Below are positions 41,977 to 51,153 of a stretch of DNA of 64,000 nucleotides, piece after piece (position 1 is the first letter of the stretch; the number at the start of each line of letters is the position of its first letter). This stretch comes from Paenibacillus sp. R14(2021) (GTDB lineage: Bacteria > Bacillota > Bacilli > Paenibacillales > Paenibacillaceae), in NCBI RefSeq assembly GCF_019431355.1, contig NZ_CP080269.1, forward strand, positions 5,017,001-5,081,000, written 5' to 3'. The notes under the pieces are model-generated. The model did not search any database. It had not been told where the DNA came from and was given only the letters and a program-made list of their open reading frames with translations. The position numbers were made by a program, and so were the translations under genes.

Positions 41977-42960
41977 TTATCCTTGGTACTCCTGGATTAA
42001 CCTCAAGCGATCCAATGCCCACTTTTTATTGTTTAAATACTCTGCCTCATTATCATATTGGACTTTATGGACATACGCATCAAAAAAATTATGCTTGAGC
42101 TTATAAAAATGCCGTCGCAGGTTACCTTCAGGCGATGTGTCCATTTCCTTGCCGTATCCTTTAACTGCATTGGATTCAAGGTTCCATAACAAAAATTCAG
42201 ATTCCGGATCTGCGAACATTGCACGATCGGCGTCAATAATCGCAGCCACCGTCCATTGTCCGGAAATTTCTTTAACAAGGATATTCGGCCCCCATAAGTC
42301 ATTATGAACCAAGGCGGGCTTCGCATTAATTTCAAAAAGAGACCGGTGAGAAGCAAATAATTCATCAAACCTCTTCATCTCATGATCATCAAAAACGCCG
42401 TGATTCGAGGTTCGACGTGTAATTTCTGCCACATAACCCAATAAGGCATCCGCCCAGCTTTTCGAGCCGTTGATGTCTCCATCGCGAGTTAGCCATCCAA
42501 ATCGATCACCTGTTATCGCATGGAGTCTTGACGTTAAGCCGCCCACTTCAAACCATAAGCTCGCTTTGGCAGCCTCTGGAATCGCCGGATGATTTAATGT
42601 TACGCTGCCCTCGATAAATTCCGTTATGATATACTCCCTGGAAATAATAGTAAAAGATGCATTATGATTTATTACGCGGGGACTAGGAATTTGATGATCC
42701 ATCATCAGTTGATATATACGTGGTTCGACGCCCATCATCTTTTTCTCGAAGTCAAAGAGCAGCTCTTGACGAATGGGTGCTACCCTCAAGACTAGCTTTG
42801 AAATCGGATGTAACGTCTCCACATAATAGGTTGTATTGTACATCCCGCCGCCTAAAGGTTCTACGCGCGAAATCAATGCTCGTGATCCGAGCGCATCTTT
42901 AATAATGGCTTGTAATTCCTCATTATCAAGCAATTGATAAATCCTGGATCGAGTCGTCAT
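41977..42960 (-). CDS. Phosphotransferase of the aminoglycoside/choline kinase (APH) family
   Basis: 327 residues with the APH fold: catalytic loop ALVHNDLWGPNILV and metal-binding IDADRAMFADPESE. The N-lobe start (ISRVEPLGGGMYNTTYYVE) has the nucleotide loop, with LVLRVAP for the ATP-binding Lys/Arg region. The gene is visibly AT-richer than its neighbours, with many AAA, ATT and TTA codons, which suggests recent acquisition. AGGGGAG precedes the ATG at 42960. Substrate could be an antibiotic, sugar or choline-like compound; resistance is not shown. Confidence 0.82.
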   Translation of the reverse strand: MTTRSRIYQLLDNEELQAIIKDALGSRALISRVEPLGGGMYNTTYYVETLHPISKLVLRVAPIRQELLFDFEKKMMGVEPRIYQLMMDHQIPSPRVINHNASFTIISREYIITEFIEGSVTLNHPAIPEAAKASLWFEVGGLTSRLHAITGDRFGWLTRDGDINGSKSWADALLGYVAEITRRTSNHGVFDDHEMKRFDELFASHRSLFEINAKPALVHNDLWGPNILVKEISGQWTVAAIIDADRAMFADPESEFLLWNLESNAVKGYGKEMDTSPEGNLRRHFYKLKHNFFDAYVHKVQYDNEAEYLNNKKWALDRLRLIQEYQG

Positions 42961-43184
42961 TGTGTCTCCCCTATACTTATTTTGTGTGTATTTCTAAATA
43001 ATTCTATACAGGTTCCTTGATTCCTATATGCCCTCTCCTCGTGGAATAACATTCTTTCTCCATACAACGCTTGAAACAAATAACTCGCGCAGCGGCTCCT
43101 CGAGACAGATCGTTTTTTTTGTCCTTTGTATGCTATATTTCGCTTACACGCATCGTCTTAACTAGTGAAGGAGGCGAAGTACAT

Positions 43185-43709
43185 ATGCCGCTAGACGAAA
43201 GACCCGCCCGATTTCAAGCGTTGTTTCGGGCGCATTACCCGGCTGTATTGCGCAAAATCACTCTCTTGATCGGGGAGCGCGCCGCAGCCGAGGATTTGAC
43301 CCAGGAAGTGTTCCTGCGGCTGTATCGCAACCCGCCGGAGGATCTGGACCGCGTTGGTCCTTGGCTGCACCGCGTATTAACCCGCATTGTATATGATCAT
43401 TACCGCAAATCGGGACGCGAGTCCAGCTTGGCGGAGAAGCAGCTGCATCAAGCCATGTCGGAGGAGCAGGCGCATCCGTCTAACGAAACGGCGGTCATTC
43501 AGAGCTGGGAACGCGATGTCGTACGCAGCGTACTGAACAAGCTTTCGGAGCGCGACCGCCAGGCGCTGCTGTTGAAGGAACAGGGCTACAGCCACGGGGA
43601 AATCGCCGAAGCGCTGCAGGTCAATCCGAAGATCGTAGGAACCCTGCTTATGCGGGCATCCAACCGCTTTAAGAAAAATTTGCTTTCAGAGGAGGCATTG
43701 GAGTTATGA
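43185..43709 (+). CDS. ECF-type RNA polymerase sigma factor
   Basis: 174 residues. Region 2 (FQALFRAHYPAVLRKITLLIGERAAAEDLTQEVFLRLYRN) and region 4 (LSERDRQALLLKEQGYSHGEIAEALQVNPKIVGTLLMRASNRFKKNLL) are clear, without regions 1 or 3. The ATG at 43185 follows GAAGGAGG. It is followed by an overlapping anti-sigma gene (ATGA) and two ABC transporter pairs. The overlap pattern suggests one regulon-operon responding to envelope or antibiotic stress. Confidence 0.88.
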   Translation: MPLDERPARFQALFRAHYPAVLRKITLLIGERAAAEDLTQEVFLRLYRNPPEDLDRVGPWLHRVLTRIVYDHYRKSGRESSLAEKQLHQAMSEEQAHPSNETAVIQSWERDVVRSVLNKLSERDRQALLLKEQGYSHGEIAEALQVNPKIVGTLLMRASNRFKKNLLSEEALEL

Positions 43710-44902
43710 ACGACGATAGAAGCAAGCTTGGAAAGCAGCAGGAACAGGACCCTGAAGAGCTGGTCGTAAGCGAGGAGCAGATCGAACAGGCGATGAACCG
43801 GCTGTTCATGACGGTACAGGACGAGGAAGTGCCGGATGTTTGGCTGAAGGAGCCTGTGCCTAGTGAAGGAATGGCGGGAACGTCCACAAGGGGAATGGAT
43901 AGAAGAGAAGCGAGCCCGGGGCTGAAGGCGGAAGCGGCGTCCATGGCTGCAGCGGATCGCGGCTTGCCGAACCGCCTGCTGCCGGAGGCTGACGCCGAAT
44001 CGAAGCCGGCCGGCAAGACGGTCCGTGCGGCAAGCCGGACGCGCCTTGCGAAACGCAGATGGCTGTCGGCTGCTGCCGCGGTTGTCGTCGCCGGCACCAT
44101 GCTGTTCACGTCGTGGGGGCAGGAGGTTATGGCAAATATGCTGAACACGTTCCGCGTGCAGCATTTCGAATCGATCGCCATCAGCGAATCGGATTTGAGC
44201 GGCTTCAGTCAAGCGCTCGAAAGCGGCGCGCTCGGCAATCACCAGCTGGACCTGCGGACGTACGGCGAGATCGAGCAAAGCGGCGGCGGCACGATGCGCA
44301 AAATTAGCGAGGCCGAGGCGCAGCAGCTAGCCGGAAGGACGCTGAAGCCCCTGAAGGGCGCGGATCTCGCGGTGATCGACTACTTGCCGCGGCAGGAGGT
44401 TACCTTCAAGTTGCATCCGAAGGCGATCAATAAGCTGATCGACCTGCTGGGGGGCCGCACGAAACTCCCGTCTTCCGTTGAAGGGGCGCCGATCAAGGTC
44501 ACGCTGCCGGGCAGCTTCACAATGACGGCCAAGGATGCGAAGAACGGCTGCGAGCTGAAGAAGCTCATTCAGCTGCCTGCTCCGACGCTGGATGTGCCGG
44601 ATGACGTCGATGTGGAACAGGTCCGCCAAGCCGTACTTGACCTGCCCATCCTGCCGGAGGATCTCCGGGCCAAATTGTCTGCCATCGGCGATTGGCAGCA
44701 TACGCTCCCGGTGCCGTCCATGAACGGCGTGAATAGAGAGTCGATGCGCATTGACGGCCACGACGCACTGCTGTCGACCGCCGGCCGCGAACGCATGCTG
44801 CTTTGGCTGCAGGGCGACTGGATGTACATGCTGAGCGGTTCGAACGAAGCTTATCCGACGGACGACGCGCTAATTCAAGAAGCAAAAGGATTGATGAAAT
44901 GA
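43706..44902 (+). CDS. Membrane-anchored anti-sigma factor
   Basis: 398 residues. The N-terminal 110 residues are cytoplasmic, with an acidic start (EQDPEELVVSEEQIEQAMNRLF) suited to binding the sigma factor. One transmembrane helix lies at about residues 118-135 (RWLSAAAAVVVAGTMLFTSW). The extracytoplasmic part (about 260 residues) includes two DUF4367-like or beta-rich modules (HPKAINKLIDLLGG, LPGSFTMTAKDAK, MLLWLQGDWMYMLSG). It overlaps the sigma gene by 4 bases and the downstream ATPase gene by 4 bases. Direct sigma binding is inferred from the gene order. Confidence 0.78.
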   Translation: MNDDRSKLGKQQEQDPEELVVSEEQIEQAMNRLFMTVQDEEVPDVWLKEPVPSEGMAGTSTRGMDRREASPGLKAEAASMAAADRGLPNRLLPEADAESKPAGKTVRAASRTRLAKRRWLSAAAAVVVAGTMLFTSWGQEVMANMLNTFRVQHFESIAISESDLSGFSQALESGALGNHQLDLRTYGEIEQSGGGTMRKISEAEAQQLAGRTLKPLKGADLAVIDYLPRQEVTFKLHPKAINKLIDLLGGRTKLPSSVEGAPIKVTLPGSFTMTAKDAKNGCELKKLIQLPAPTLDVPDDVDVEQVRQAVLDLPILPEDLRAKLSAIGDWQHTLPVPSMNGVNRESMRIDGHDALLSTAGRERMLLWLQGDWMYMLSGSNEAYPTDDALIQEAKGLMK

Positions 44903-45879
44903 TGATGCTGCAGACAAACGGGCTAACGAAGACGTACGCTTCGGGCACCGGCTGCATGGATATTTCCTTGGAAATAAAAAAGGGACAAATTTTCGGCTTG
45001 CTCGGTCCGAACGGGGCCGGCAAGAGCACCTTCGTCAAAATGGTTGCCGGCCTGCTGCGCCCGGATTCCGGGAGCGGCACGCTGCTCGGCAAGCCGATCG
45101 GCAGCCCGGAATCTCGGCGCGGGCTTGGGTATTTGCCCGAGCTCTTCCGCTTTCAGGACTGGCTGACGGGCGAGGAGGTCCTGCGCTTCCACGGGGGGTT
45201 AAGCGGCATGTCGTTGTCCGAGACGAAGTCGCCCCGCATGAAAGCGCGCATCCAAGAAGTGCTGCACACGGCTGGACTTCAAGGGCGCGGCTCTCACCGC
45301 CTGAGGCACTATTCCAAAGGTATGCAGCAGCGGCTCGGCATCGCTTGCGCGCTGCTTCTCGATCCGGAGCTCATCATTCTGGATGAGCCTTCGTCGGCGC
45401 TCGATCCTATCGGCCGCTATGACGTGAGGCAGCTGCTGCTGCGGCTCCGCGAGGAAGGCAAGACCGTGTTTCTAAACACGCATCTGCTCGAAGACGTCGA
45501 GGCGGTATGCGACGAGGTGGCATTCCTTCACCAAGGCAAGCTGCGTGCGGTCGGACCGATGCGGGAGCTGCTCCGCACGGAGACAAGCTGGGAAATCAAG
45601 GTCGGCGGCTGGCTGCCGGAGCTCGAGCATGAGCTTGCGTCCGAGCTGCTGCCCGGCATGACGCTGGAAGCGGGCAGCCTGGCCGCCGACGGCTCTGCGA
45701 TGCTGCGCGCTTCGGCACATAACAGGGAGCAGATCGGTTACCTCAACCGCCTGCTGATCGACGAGGGCGTCACACTCTACGAGGTGAAGCCCGTTCAAGG
45801 CCGGCTGGAGGAGTGGTTCTTGACCATGTCCGGCAATGCCGGCGCAGGCGGCAACGGGGAAGGGGGCATACGCGCATGA
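44899..45879 (+). CDS. ABC transporter ATP-binding protein
   Basis: 326 residues. Walker A GPNGAGKST (about residue 37), signature YSKGMQQRLGIACALL, Walker B ELIILDEPSSALDP, switch His in NTHLLEDVEA. The C-terminal 100 residues are a regulatory extension typical of ABC-2 export ATPases. The ATG overlaps the stop of the anti-sigma gene (ATGA). It pairs with the permease directly downstream. Probable exporter, for a lantibiotic, lipid or antimicrobial compound. Confidence 0.88.
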   Translation: MMMLQTNGLTKTYASGTGCMDISLEIKKGQIFGLLGPNGAGKSTFVKMVAGLLRPDSGSGTLLGKPIGSPESRRGLGYLPELFRFQDWLTGEEVLRFHGGLSGMSLSETKSPRMKARIQEVLHTAGLQGRGSHRLRHYSKGMQQRLGIACALLLDPELIILDEPSSALDPIGRYDVRQLLLRLREEGKTVFLNTHLLEDVEAVCDEVAFLHQGKLRAVGPMRELLRTETSWEIKVGGWLPELEHELASELLPGMTLEAGSLAADGSAMLRASAHNREQIGYLNRLLIDEGVTLYEVKPVQGRLEEWFLTMSGNAGAGGNGEGGIRA

Positions 45880-46730
45880 TCTGGATTGCATTCGCGGGCA
45901 AAGAACTGCTCCGCAAGAAAGTCGTGCTGGTCGCCATCGCGCTGACGCTCGTATACCTGACCTTGTTCTGCTACGGGCTGACCCGGATGGCGCAGGAGGG
46001 TAACGGCGATGCGGGTATGGCACAGATGGGCGGCCTGATCGGAGGCATGATTCTGATGTCGCTCGGCCTGTTGTTTGCCGGGATGATCGTGACCTTTCTG
46101 GTATTGTTCGCCACGATGGGGACGATTTCGGGCGAGGTGGAGAACGGGCTGATGCTGGCCGTGCTTGCGCGGCCCATTCCGCGCTGGAAGCTGTACTTGG
46201 GCAAATATCTCGGCACGGGGTTTTGGCTCGTGGTGTACAGCACGGTTCTGTTCTTCGCCATCCTGCTGCCCGTGCATTTCATCGCGCACATGCCGCTCTA
46301 TTCGGGAGCGATGCTGAAGGCATGGCTGCTATTCATTTGGATGCCGCTGCTGCTGCTTGCGCTCACGATGCTCGGCTCCGTTTACCTGCCGATGCTCGGA
46401 AACGGCGTTGCCTGCGCGATGCTGTACGGCATGAGCATGTTCACCGGCTTTGCCGAAACGCTGTTCAATGCCAGCGGCGGCAATGAGGCGTTAAGCAGCT
46501 CGTCGCTCATCCTATCGCTGGTCATGCCGATTAATGCGGTGTTCTCGCGGCTCACCTACGAAATCATCAACGGCCCGGATTTGCCGCTGCTGCCTGACAT
46601 GGCGAACGCGATGGGACCGTTCTCGCCGACGAACGTGCCGAGTCCGGCTTTCATCGTATACACGGTTGTTTATCTCGTCGTGCTGCTGGCGCTGGGCTGC
46701 AGGGCGTTCAAACGCAAGGAAATCGCATAA
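45876..46730 (+). CDS. ABC-2 type permease
   Basis: 284 residues with about six hydrophobic segments (VVLVAIALTLVYLTLFCYGL, MGGLIGGMILMSLGLLFAGMIVTFLVLFATMGTISGEVENGLMLAVLARPIPR, then further helices). The EENGLM.. PIPR motif is characteristic of ABC-2 permeases. The ATG at 45876 overlaps the TGA of the ATPase gene by 4 bases. It is the channel of the first exporter pair. Confidence 0.85.
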   Translation: MIWIAFAGKELLRKKVVLVAIALTLVYLTLFCYGLTRMAQEGNGDAGMAQMGGLIGGMILMSLGLLFAGMIVTFLVLFATMGTISGEVENGLMLAVLARPIPRWKLYLGKYLGTGFWLVVYSTVLFFAILLPVHFIAHMPLYSGAMLKAWLLFIWMPLLLLALTMLGSVYLPMLGNGVACAMLYGMSMFTGFAETLFNASGGNEALSSSSLILSLVMPINAVFSRLTYEIINGPDLPLLPDMANAMGPFSPTNVPSPAFIVYTVVYLVVLLALGCRAFKRKEIA

Positions 46731-46760
46731 TGGGAGAGAAAGAGAGGACGTTTAGCCATC

Positions 46761-47690
46761 ATGGAACAACAAGCTATTTTGCAGGTCCGCGGACTCTGCA
46801 AGCATTATAAAGGCCTGAAGGCGGTCGACGGTATCGACATGCAGCTGAATCAAGGCGATATTTACGGCTTCCTCGGACAGAACGGCGCCGGCAAAACGAC
46901 GACGATCCGGATGATGATGGGGCTGATTCGGCCCTCCTCCGGCTCCGTGAAGCTGTTTGGGGAAGAAGTGGGCAAGGGGAGCAACGCCGTGCTGCGCAAG
47001 GTCGGTTCGGTCATTGAATATCCCGGCTTCTACCCGAACTTGACGGCTGCCGAGAATTTGGACCTGCACCGCCGTCTCATGGGCATCGGCAGCACCGATT
47101 CCCTGGAGGAGTCGCTTCATACGACGGGGCTGTGGGAAGCGCGGAACCGCAAGGCCGCGAATTTCTCCCTGGGCATGAAGCAGCGGCTTGGCATAGCGCG
47201 GGCGATTCTGCACCGTCCGGAGCTGCTCATCCTAGATGAGCCGACGAACGGCCTCGATCCCATGGGCATCAAGGAAATTCGACTGCTTATTCAAGAGCTG
47301 GCGCAGAAGCGCAAGATTACGATTCTCGTGTCGAGCCATATCCTGAGCGAGGTGGAACAGCTGGCGACGAAGGTGGGTATCATCCATCGCGGCGTCATGC
47401 TGGAGGAGTCCACGATGCAGCAGCTGAAGCATAAGAACCGCCAGTACATCGGCCTGCAAGTGGATGATCACGCCAAATCCCGGGAGCTCCTTTCCGAGGA
47501 GCTTGGCGTTCAGGACTGCCGGATGGAGGACGACGGCTGGCTGCGCGTGTACGACGCGGGACTGCAGCCGGGCGAGATGAACCGGGTGCTCGTGCGGGAA
47601 GGCATTGAAGTGAGCAGCCTCGTCGACATGAAGGATTCGCTCGAGGATTACTTTGTCCGTTTGGTGGAAGGAGGCGCTGCTCGTGTTTGA
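46761..47690 (+). CDS. ABC transporter ATP-binding protein (bacitracin-export type)
   Basis: 309 residues resembling BcrA-type ATPases. Walker A GQNGAGKTT, then TTIRMMMGLIRPSSG; signature FSLGMKQRLGIARAIL; Walker B ELLILDEPTNGLDPMG; switch His in VSSHILSEVEQ. GQNGAGKT and YPNLTAAENLDLHRRLMG are close to BcrA. It follows the first pair by 30 bases and its stop overlaps the start of the second permease. The second exporter is thus fused to the same operon. Confidence 0.87.
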   Translation: MEQQAILQVRGLCKHYKGLKAVDGIDMQLNQGDIYGFLGQNGAGKTTTIRMMMGLIRPSSGSVKLFGEEVGKGSNAVLRKVGSVIEYPGFYPNLTAAENLDLHRRLMGIGSTDSLEESLHTTGLWEARNRKAANFSLGMKQRLGIARAILHRPELLILDEPTNGLDPMGIKEIRLLIQELAQKRKITILVSSHILSEVEQLATKVGIIHRGVMLEESTMQQLKHKNRQYIGLQVDDHAKSRELLSEELGVQDCRMEDDGWLRVYDAGLQPGEMNRVLVREGIEVSSLVDMKDSLEDYFVRLVEGGAARV

Positions 47691-48420
47691 TTTGATTGCT
47701 TGCGAATGGCTCAAATGGCGGAGATCCCGGATGCTGTGGCTGATCGTGATCGGCGCGGCGCTGCCGGCGCTGCTCGTGTTTCTCGTTCAACTAAACAACT
47801 CCAGCCATGGTACCAAGTTCGAATGGGATAATTATTTGAATACCGATATTCAAATTATGGCGATGCTGATGTGCCCGGCTTTATTCTCGTTATTGATTGG
47901 TTATTTGTTCGCGCGTGAGTTCCAAGAGCGCACCGTCAACAACATGCTGACGGGACCGCATGGCAGGCTGAAGGTGCTGGCGGCTAAATTCGTGATTGCC
48001 TTGCCGGTAATGACGGCTGTCCTGCTGCTGTCCTTCGTGCTTATGCTGGCTTCCGGATTCGTCTTTCAAGACGGGGATTCGCTGACGATGCACGTGCTTG
48101 GCAAGCGTGCCGGCGATTACGCCCTGCTTCTTCTGCTGCAATATGCGCTTGCGCCAATCTCGGCCGCGGTTGCGCTGCTGTGGAGAAGCTATATTCCCGC
48201 GATGGGACTGGGCATCTTCGCCGTCATCTCGGAGCTCACGATCATGCAGTCCAAATATATTATGTATTATCCATGGAGCGCAGCGCTGAATTTGGCTGCA
48301 GACATATCGCCGACGTACAATTCGGCCGCAGTCGGAAGCGCGACGATGATCATCGCGTTTGCAGTGCCGCTCGTGCTGATCGCCCTTTATTTCCGCAGGG
48401 CGGATGTACACAGCGGGTAA
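47683..48420 (+). CDS. ABC-2 type permease (bacitracin-export type)
   Basis: 245 residues from the GTG at 47683, preceded by GGAAGGAGG and overlapping the ATPase stop. Six hydrophobic segments; the early NNMLTGPHGRLKVLAAKFVIALPV and the final helix group agree with BcrB-type permeases. It completes the second exporter. A strong bidirectional terminator lies 41 bases after it. Confidence 0.82.
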   Translation: MFDLIACEWLKWRRSRMLWLIVIGAALPALLVFLVQLNNSSHGTKFEWDNYLNTDIQIMAMLMCPALFSLLIGYLFAREFQERTVNNMLTGPHGRLKVLAAKFVIALPVMTAVLLLSFVLMLASGFVFQDGDSLTMHVLGKRAGDYALLLLLQYALAPISAAVALLWRSYIPAMGLGIFAVISELTIMQSKYIMYYPWSAALNLAADISPTYNSAAVGSATMIIAFAVPLVLIALYFRRADVHSG

Positions 48421-48460
48421 CGAAGGGGCATTAAACATCAAGCAGCAGGGTTAGTTATCA

Positions 48461-48498
48461 ATAAGAGCGATCGGGCGTTTTTCCACGATCGCTCTTAT
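48461..48498. terminator. Terminator shared by the ABC operon and the convergent AraC gene
   Basis: ATAAGAGCGATCG (48461-48473) and CGATCGCTCTTAT (48486-48498) are exact complements around a 12-base loop. Confidence 0.88.
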
Positions 48499-48554
48499 TT
48501 GCGTTTGGCGAAGCTTTAAATCAGATGTGTGCCGTATCGGTTGTCCGATCCGCT

Positions 48555-49424
48555 TCAGCGTGCCGCGCCGCGGAAAGCCTGAGGCGATTTGCCGGTATAT
48601 TGCCTGAACAGCCGCGAGAAATAATGCACGGAGTTGAAATGGTACTTGTCCGCGATCTGCATGATGCTGAGGTTGGAAGAGCGCAGATCATCCTTTGCCC
48701 GGTTCATGAGGGAATGGTTGATGTATTGAATGGGAGACATGCCGGTTGTCCGCTTGAACAGCTCGAAGAAATAACCGCGGCTTAGCCCGAGCGATTCGGA
48801 ATAAGCCTCCATTTGCACGCGGCGGCCGTTCAAGAGATCCTCCTCGATCCGTCCGAGCAGCTTCGTGATCCGGGGATCGGGGATATGGTGCTCCTGCAGG
48901 GAGAAGGTTAGGAAGTGATCAATGAATTGTAGAAAATGGCTCTGCACCATCATATTCGGGATGAAGGTCCGTTCCGTCGTATGCTCGTTCGAGGTGTAGC
49001 ATTTCTGCATGAGATCGACCCAGCGGCGAAGCGACGAGCTGACGTCAGCGATCTCCGGCAGCGGATAAGGGAAGGCTTCGCCGACCAGCTCCTGCCGCAG
49101 GAGGGCGGCGTCGTAGCAAATCGGGCCGGCTTCGTCGGGATACGCTTCGGTCCGGTCGACGTAGTGCCAGTCGAAATAACAGCAGACATGGGTCATCGGT
49201 TCATCCGTATCGGATGCCCAGTCATGGCATTGTCCTGCCTCCATGTAGACCATCATGCCCGGAAGCGCCTCGTATTCGCGGCCGCGCAGCCGAAAGACGC
49301 CTCTGCCTTCCGTCACGAAATAGAGGGAAGCCGAATAGCTGTGCCGGGTCAGGCTGGTCTGCCCCGGATAGAAGGCGTACTTCGTCGCGTAATACACATA
49401 GGGGTGGAAGCGGGCGATATTCAT
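48555..49424 (-). CDS. AraC family transcriptional regulator
   Basis: 289 residues from the ATG at 49424. The AGGAGG site ends 13 bases upstream, a wide gap; a nearer in-frame start is not evident. The N-terminal cupin reads RHSYSASLYFVTEGRGVFRLRGREYEALPGMMVYM. The C-terminal HTH pair reads GRRVQMEAYSESLGLSRGYFFELFKRTTGMSPIQYINHSLMNRAK and LSIMQIADKYHFNSVHYFSRLFRQYTGKSPQAFR. It is divergent from the dioxygenase-HEAT gene across 169 bases and probably regulates it. The signal is unknown. Confidence 0.85.
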   Translation of the reverse strand: MNIARFHPYVYYATKYAFYPGQTSLTRHSYSASLYFVTEGRGVFRLRGREYEALPGMMVYMEAGQCHDWASDTDEPMTHVCCYFDWHYVDRTEAYPDEAGPICYDAALLRQELVGEAFPYPLPEIADVSSSLRRWVDLMQKCYTSNEHTTERTFIPNMMVQSHFLQFIDHFLTFSLQEHHIPDPRITKLLGRIEEDLLNGRRVQMEAYSESLGLSRGYFFELFKRTTGMSPIQYINHSLMNRAKDDLRSSNLSIMQIADKYHFNSVHYFSRLFRQYTGKSPQAFRGAAR

Positions 49425-49593
49425 GTCAGCATCGGTTCCTCCTTTCGGCAGAGAAAGACGTCCATTCTTTACGGTTTCATTAAACTGACCTGACGATTGT
49501 ACAAATTTCTGACTGGCCGCTAAATACAAAAGAAACACGCTCAAGTACATTAAATATAACACATCTTCTAGCGATATAAAGGGGCTGCCTACC

Positions 49594-51153
49594 GTGAATA
49601 CGAACGTAAACCTGCTTTCAGACGAGCAAATGGCATCATTTATTGTGAATGGATACCTGGTTTTACAGAACGAATTGCCTGCAGCGCTTCATCATAGCGT
49701 GATGAAGCAGATCGATTTTGTGCTGCAGCAGGAGGGGAATCCCGGCAACAATATTTTGCCGCGCATACCCGATATTCAGCAGTTTTTTGACACCCCGGTT
49801 GTCAGGGGCGCGCTGACAAGCGTGCTCGGACCTGACTATTATATGCACCCGCATCGCCATATGCACTACAATCAGCCGGGCAATCAGATGCCGGGCGGCG
49901 GCGGATGGCATAAGGACGGCTACTGGTCCTCCATGCGGAGCCACCGTCCATGGTGGGTGATGATGTTCTACTACACGCAGGATATCACGGAAGAAATGGG
50001 GCCGACGGCCATCATGCCGCGCTCCCAGTACAACGAGAAATTTCCGGGGCAGGACACGCTGCTGCCGACGGGTAAGGCGGGCACGATCGTTCTGGTCCAC
50101 TTCGATTTGTGGCATAAAGCGTCGTTGAACACGTCGAATCTGGACCGGTATATGCTCAAATTTCAATTTGTCCGCTTGCGGGAGCCGGTTTTGCCGAGCT
50201 GGAACCATTCGAACAGCGCGCCGAAATTTCCGATTGGCACATCGGATGGACATCTGAATTTGTGGCAGGATACGTGGAATTGGCTGCGAGGCGAGAAGAG
50301 CTGGAAGCCGGCTGCGGCTGCTCATGAAGCGCGGCTTGCCGAACTGGATGCGGCGCTGTCGGCGGGTGATGCCATCCTTCGCGCACGTGCGGCGGATGAG
50401 CTCGGTTTGCTCGGAGCCGCTGCCTCGGGGAGCGCGGCAAAGCTTGGCGAGCTCGTGCAGGATGTCGCGGAGGAGGTCGGCCTTAACGCGGCGTATGCGC
50501 TTGGCCATATCGGAGCGGCCGGGACGGAAGTGCTGCTTGGGATGCTGAAGAACGGCTCCAAGCTCGCTGCTCAGCGCGCGGCTTACGGGCTTCAAGCTGC
50601 CGGTTCGGCGGCCGTGCCCGGACTGATCGATGCGCTTCGGCAAGCGGAAGAGACGCGAAGAGGCTTCGCGGCCTTTGCCCTCGGGATGAACGGAGCAGAC
50701 GCGGCGCCAGCCGTGCCGGCATTGATCGCGGCGCTAGACGATACAAGCGAGTGGGTGCGCCGCAATGCGGTGGAAGCCTTGGGCATGATCGGCGAGCCGG
50801 CCGAATTGACCGTCGCGGCGCTCGTTCGCGCCTTAAAGGAAGCGGTCGCGGCGGAAGCCGAGGCGCCTGCGCAGGCCGGCAGTTCGAACACGTACGTCGC
50901 GAATCAAGACTATATTACGAATAAAATCGGCTACACGGCGGCGCTCTCCTTGCTTCGCATTGGCAAGCTCGGAGATCCGGAGCTCGTCGTCGCCGCCCTG
51001 CGGGCAGGTCTGGACAGTAGAGACCGCTATACGCGCGCCTATGCATTCGAAGCCTTGACCGCGCTGCGAACGGAAGAGGCGCTGGACTTCTTGATCCGCT
51101 ATTACCGTACCGCCCGCTGGTGTCCGGACACGCACAAAGCGAGCGCGTTCTAA
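49594..51153 (+). CDS. Phytanoyl-CoA dioxygenase (PhyH) domain fused to HEAT repeats
   Basis: 519 residues. Residues about 1-230 are a PhyH-type Fe(II)/2-oxoglutarate dioxygenase: LSDEQMASFIVNGYLVLQNEL, the HxD metal motif in GWHKDGYWSSM, and a distal His in VLVHFDLWHKASLNTS with an Arg (DRYMLKFQFVRLR) to bind 2-oxoglutarate. From about residue 240 the protein is a series of HEAT repeats (AADELGLLG, AEEVGLNAAYALGHIG, AAQRAAYGLQAAG, VRRNAVEALGMIGEPAE). The fusion suggests the oxygenase acts on, or is recruited by, a protein partner, or that the HEAT domain binds the substrate. GTG start at 49594 after AAAGGGG. The C-terminus looks complete. Confidence 0.85.
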   Translation: MNTNVNLLSDEQMASFIVNGYLVLQNELPAALHHSVMKQIDFVLQQEGNPGNNILPRIPDIQQFFDTPVVRGALTSVLGPDYYMHPHRHMHYNQPGNQMPGGGGWHKDGYWSSMRSHRPWWVMMFYYTQDITEEMGPTAIMPRSQYNEKFPGQDTLLPTGKAGTIVLVHFDLWHKASLNTSNLDRYMLKFQFVRLREPVLPSWNHSNSAPKFPIGTSDGHLNLWQDTWNWLRGEKSWKPAAAAHEARLAELDAALSAGDAILRARAADELGLLGAAASGSAAKLGELVQDVAEEVGLNAAYALGHIGAAGTEVLLGMLKNGSKLAAQRAAYGLQAAGSAAVPGLIDALRQAEETRRGFAAFALGMNGADAAPAVPALIAALDDTSEWVRRNAVEALGMIGEPAELTVAALVRALKEAVAAEAEAPAQAGSSNTYVANQDYITNKIGYTAALSLLRIGKLGDPELVVAALRAGLDSRDRYTRAYAFEALTALRTEEALDFLIRYYRTARWCPDTHKASAF

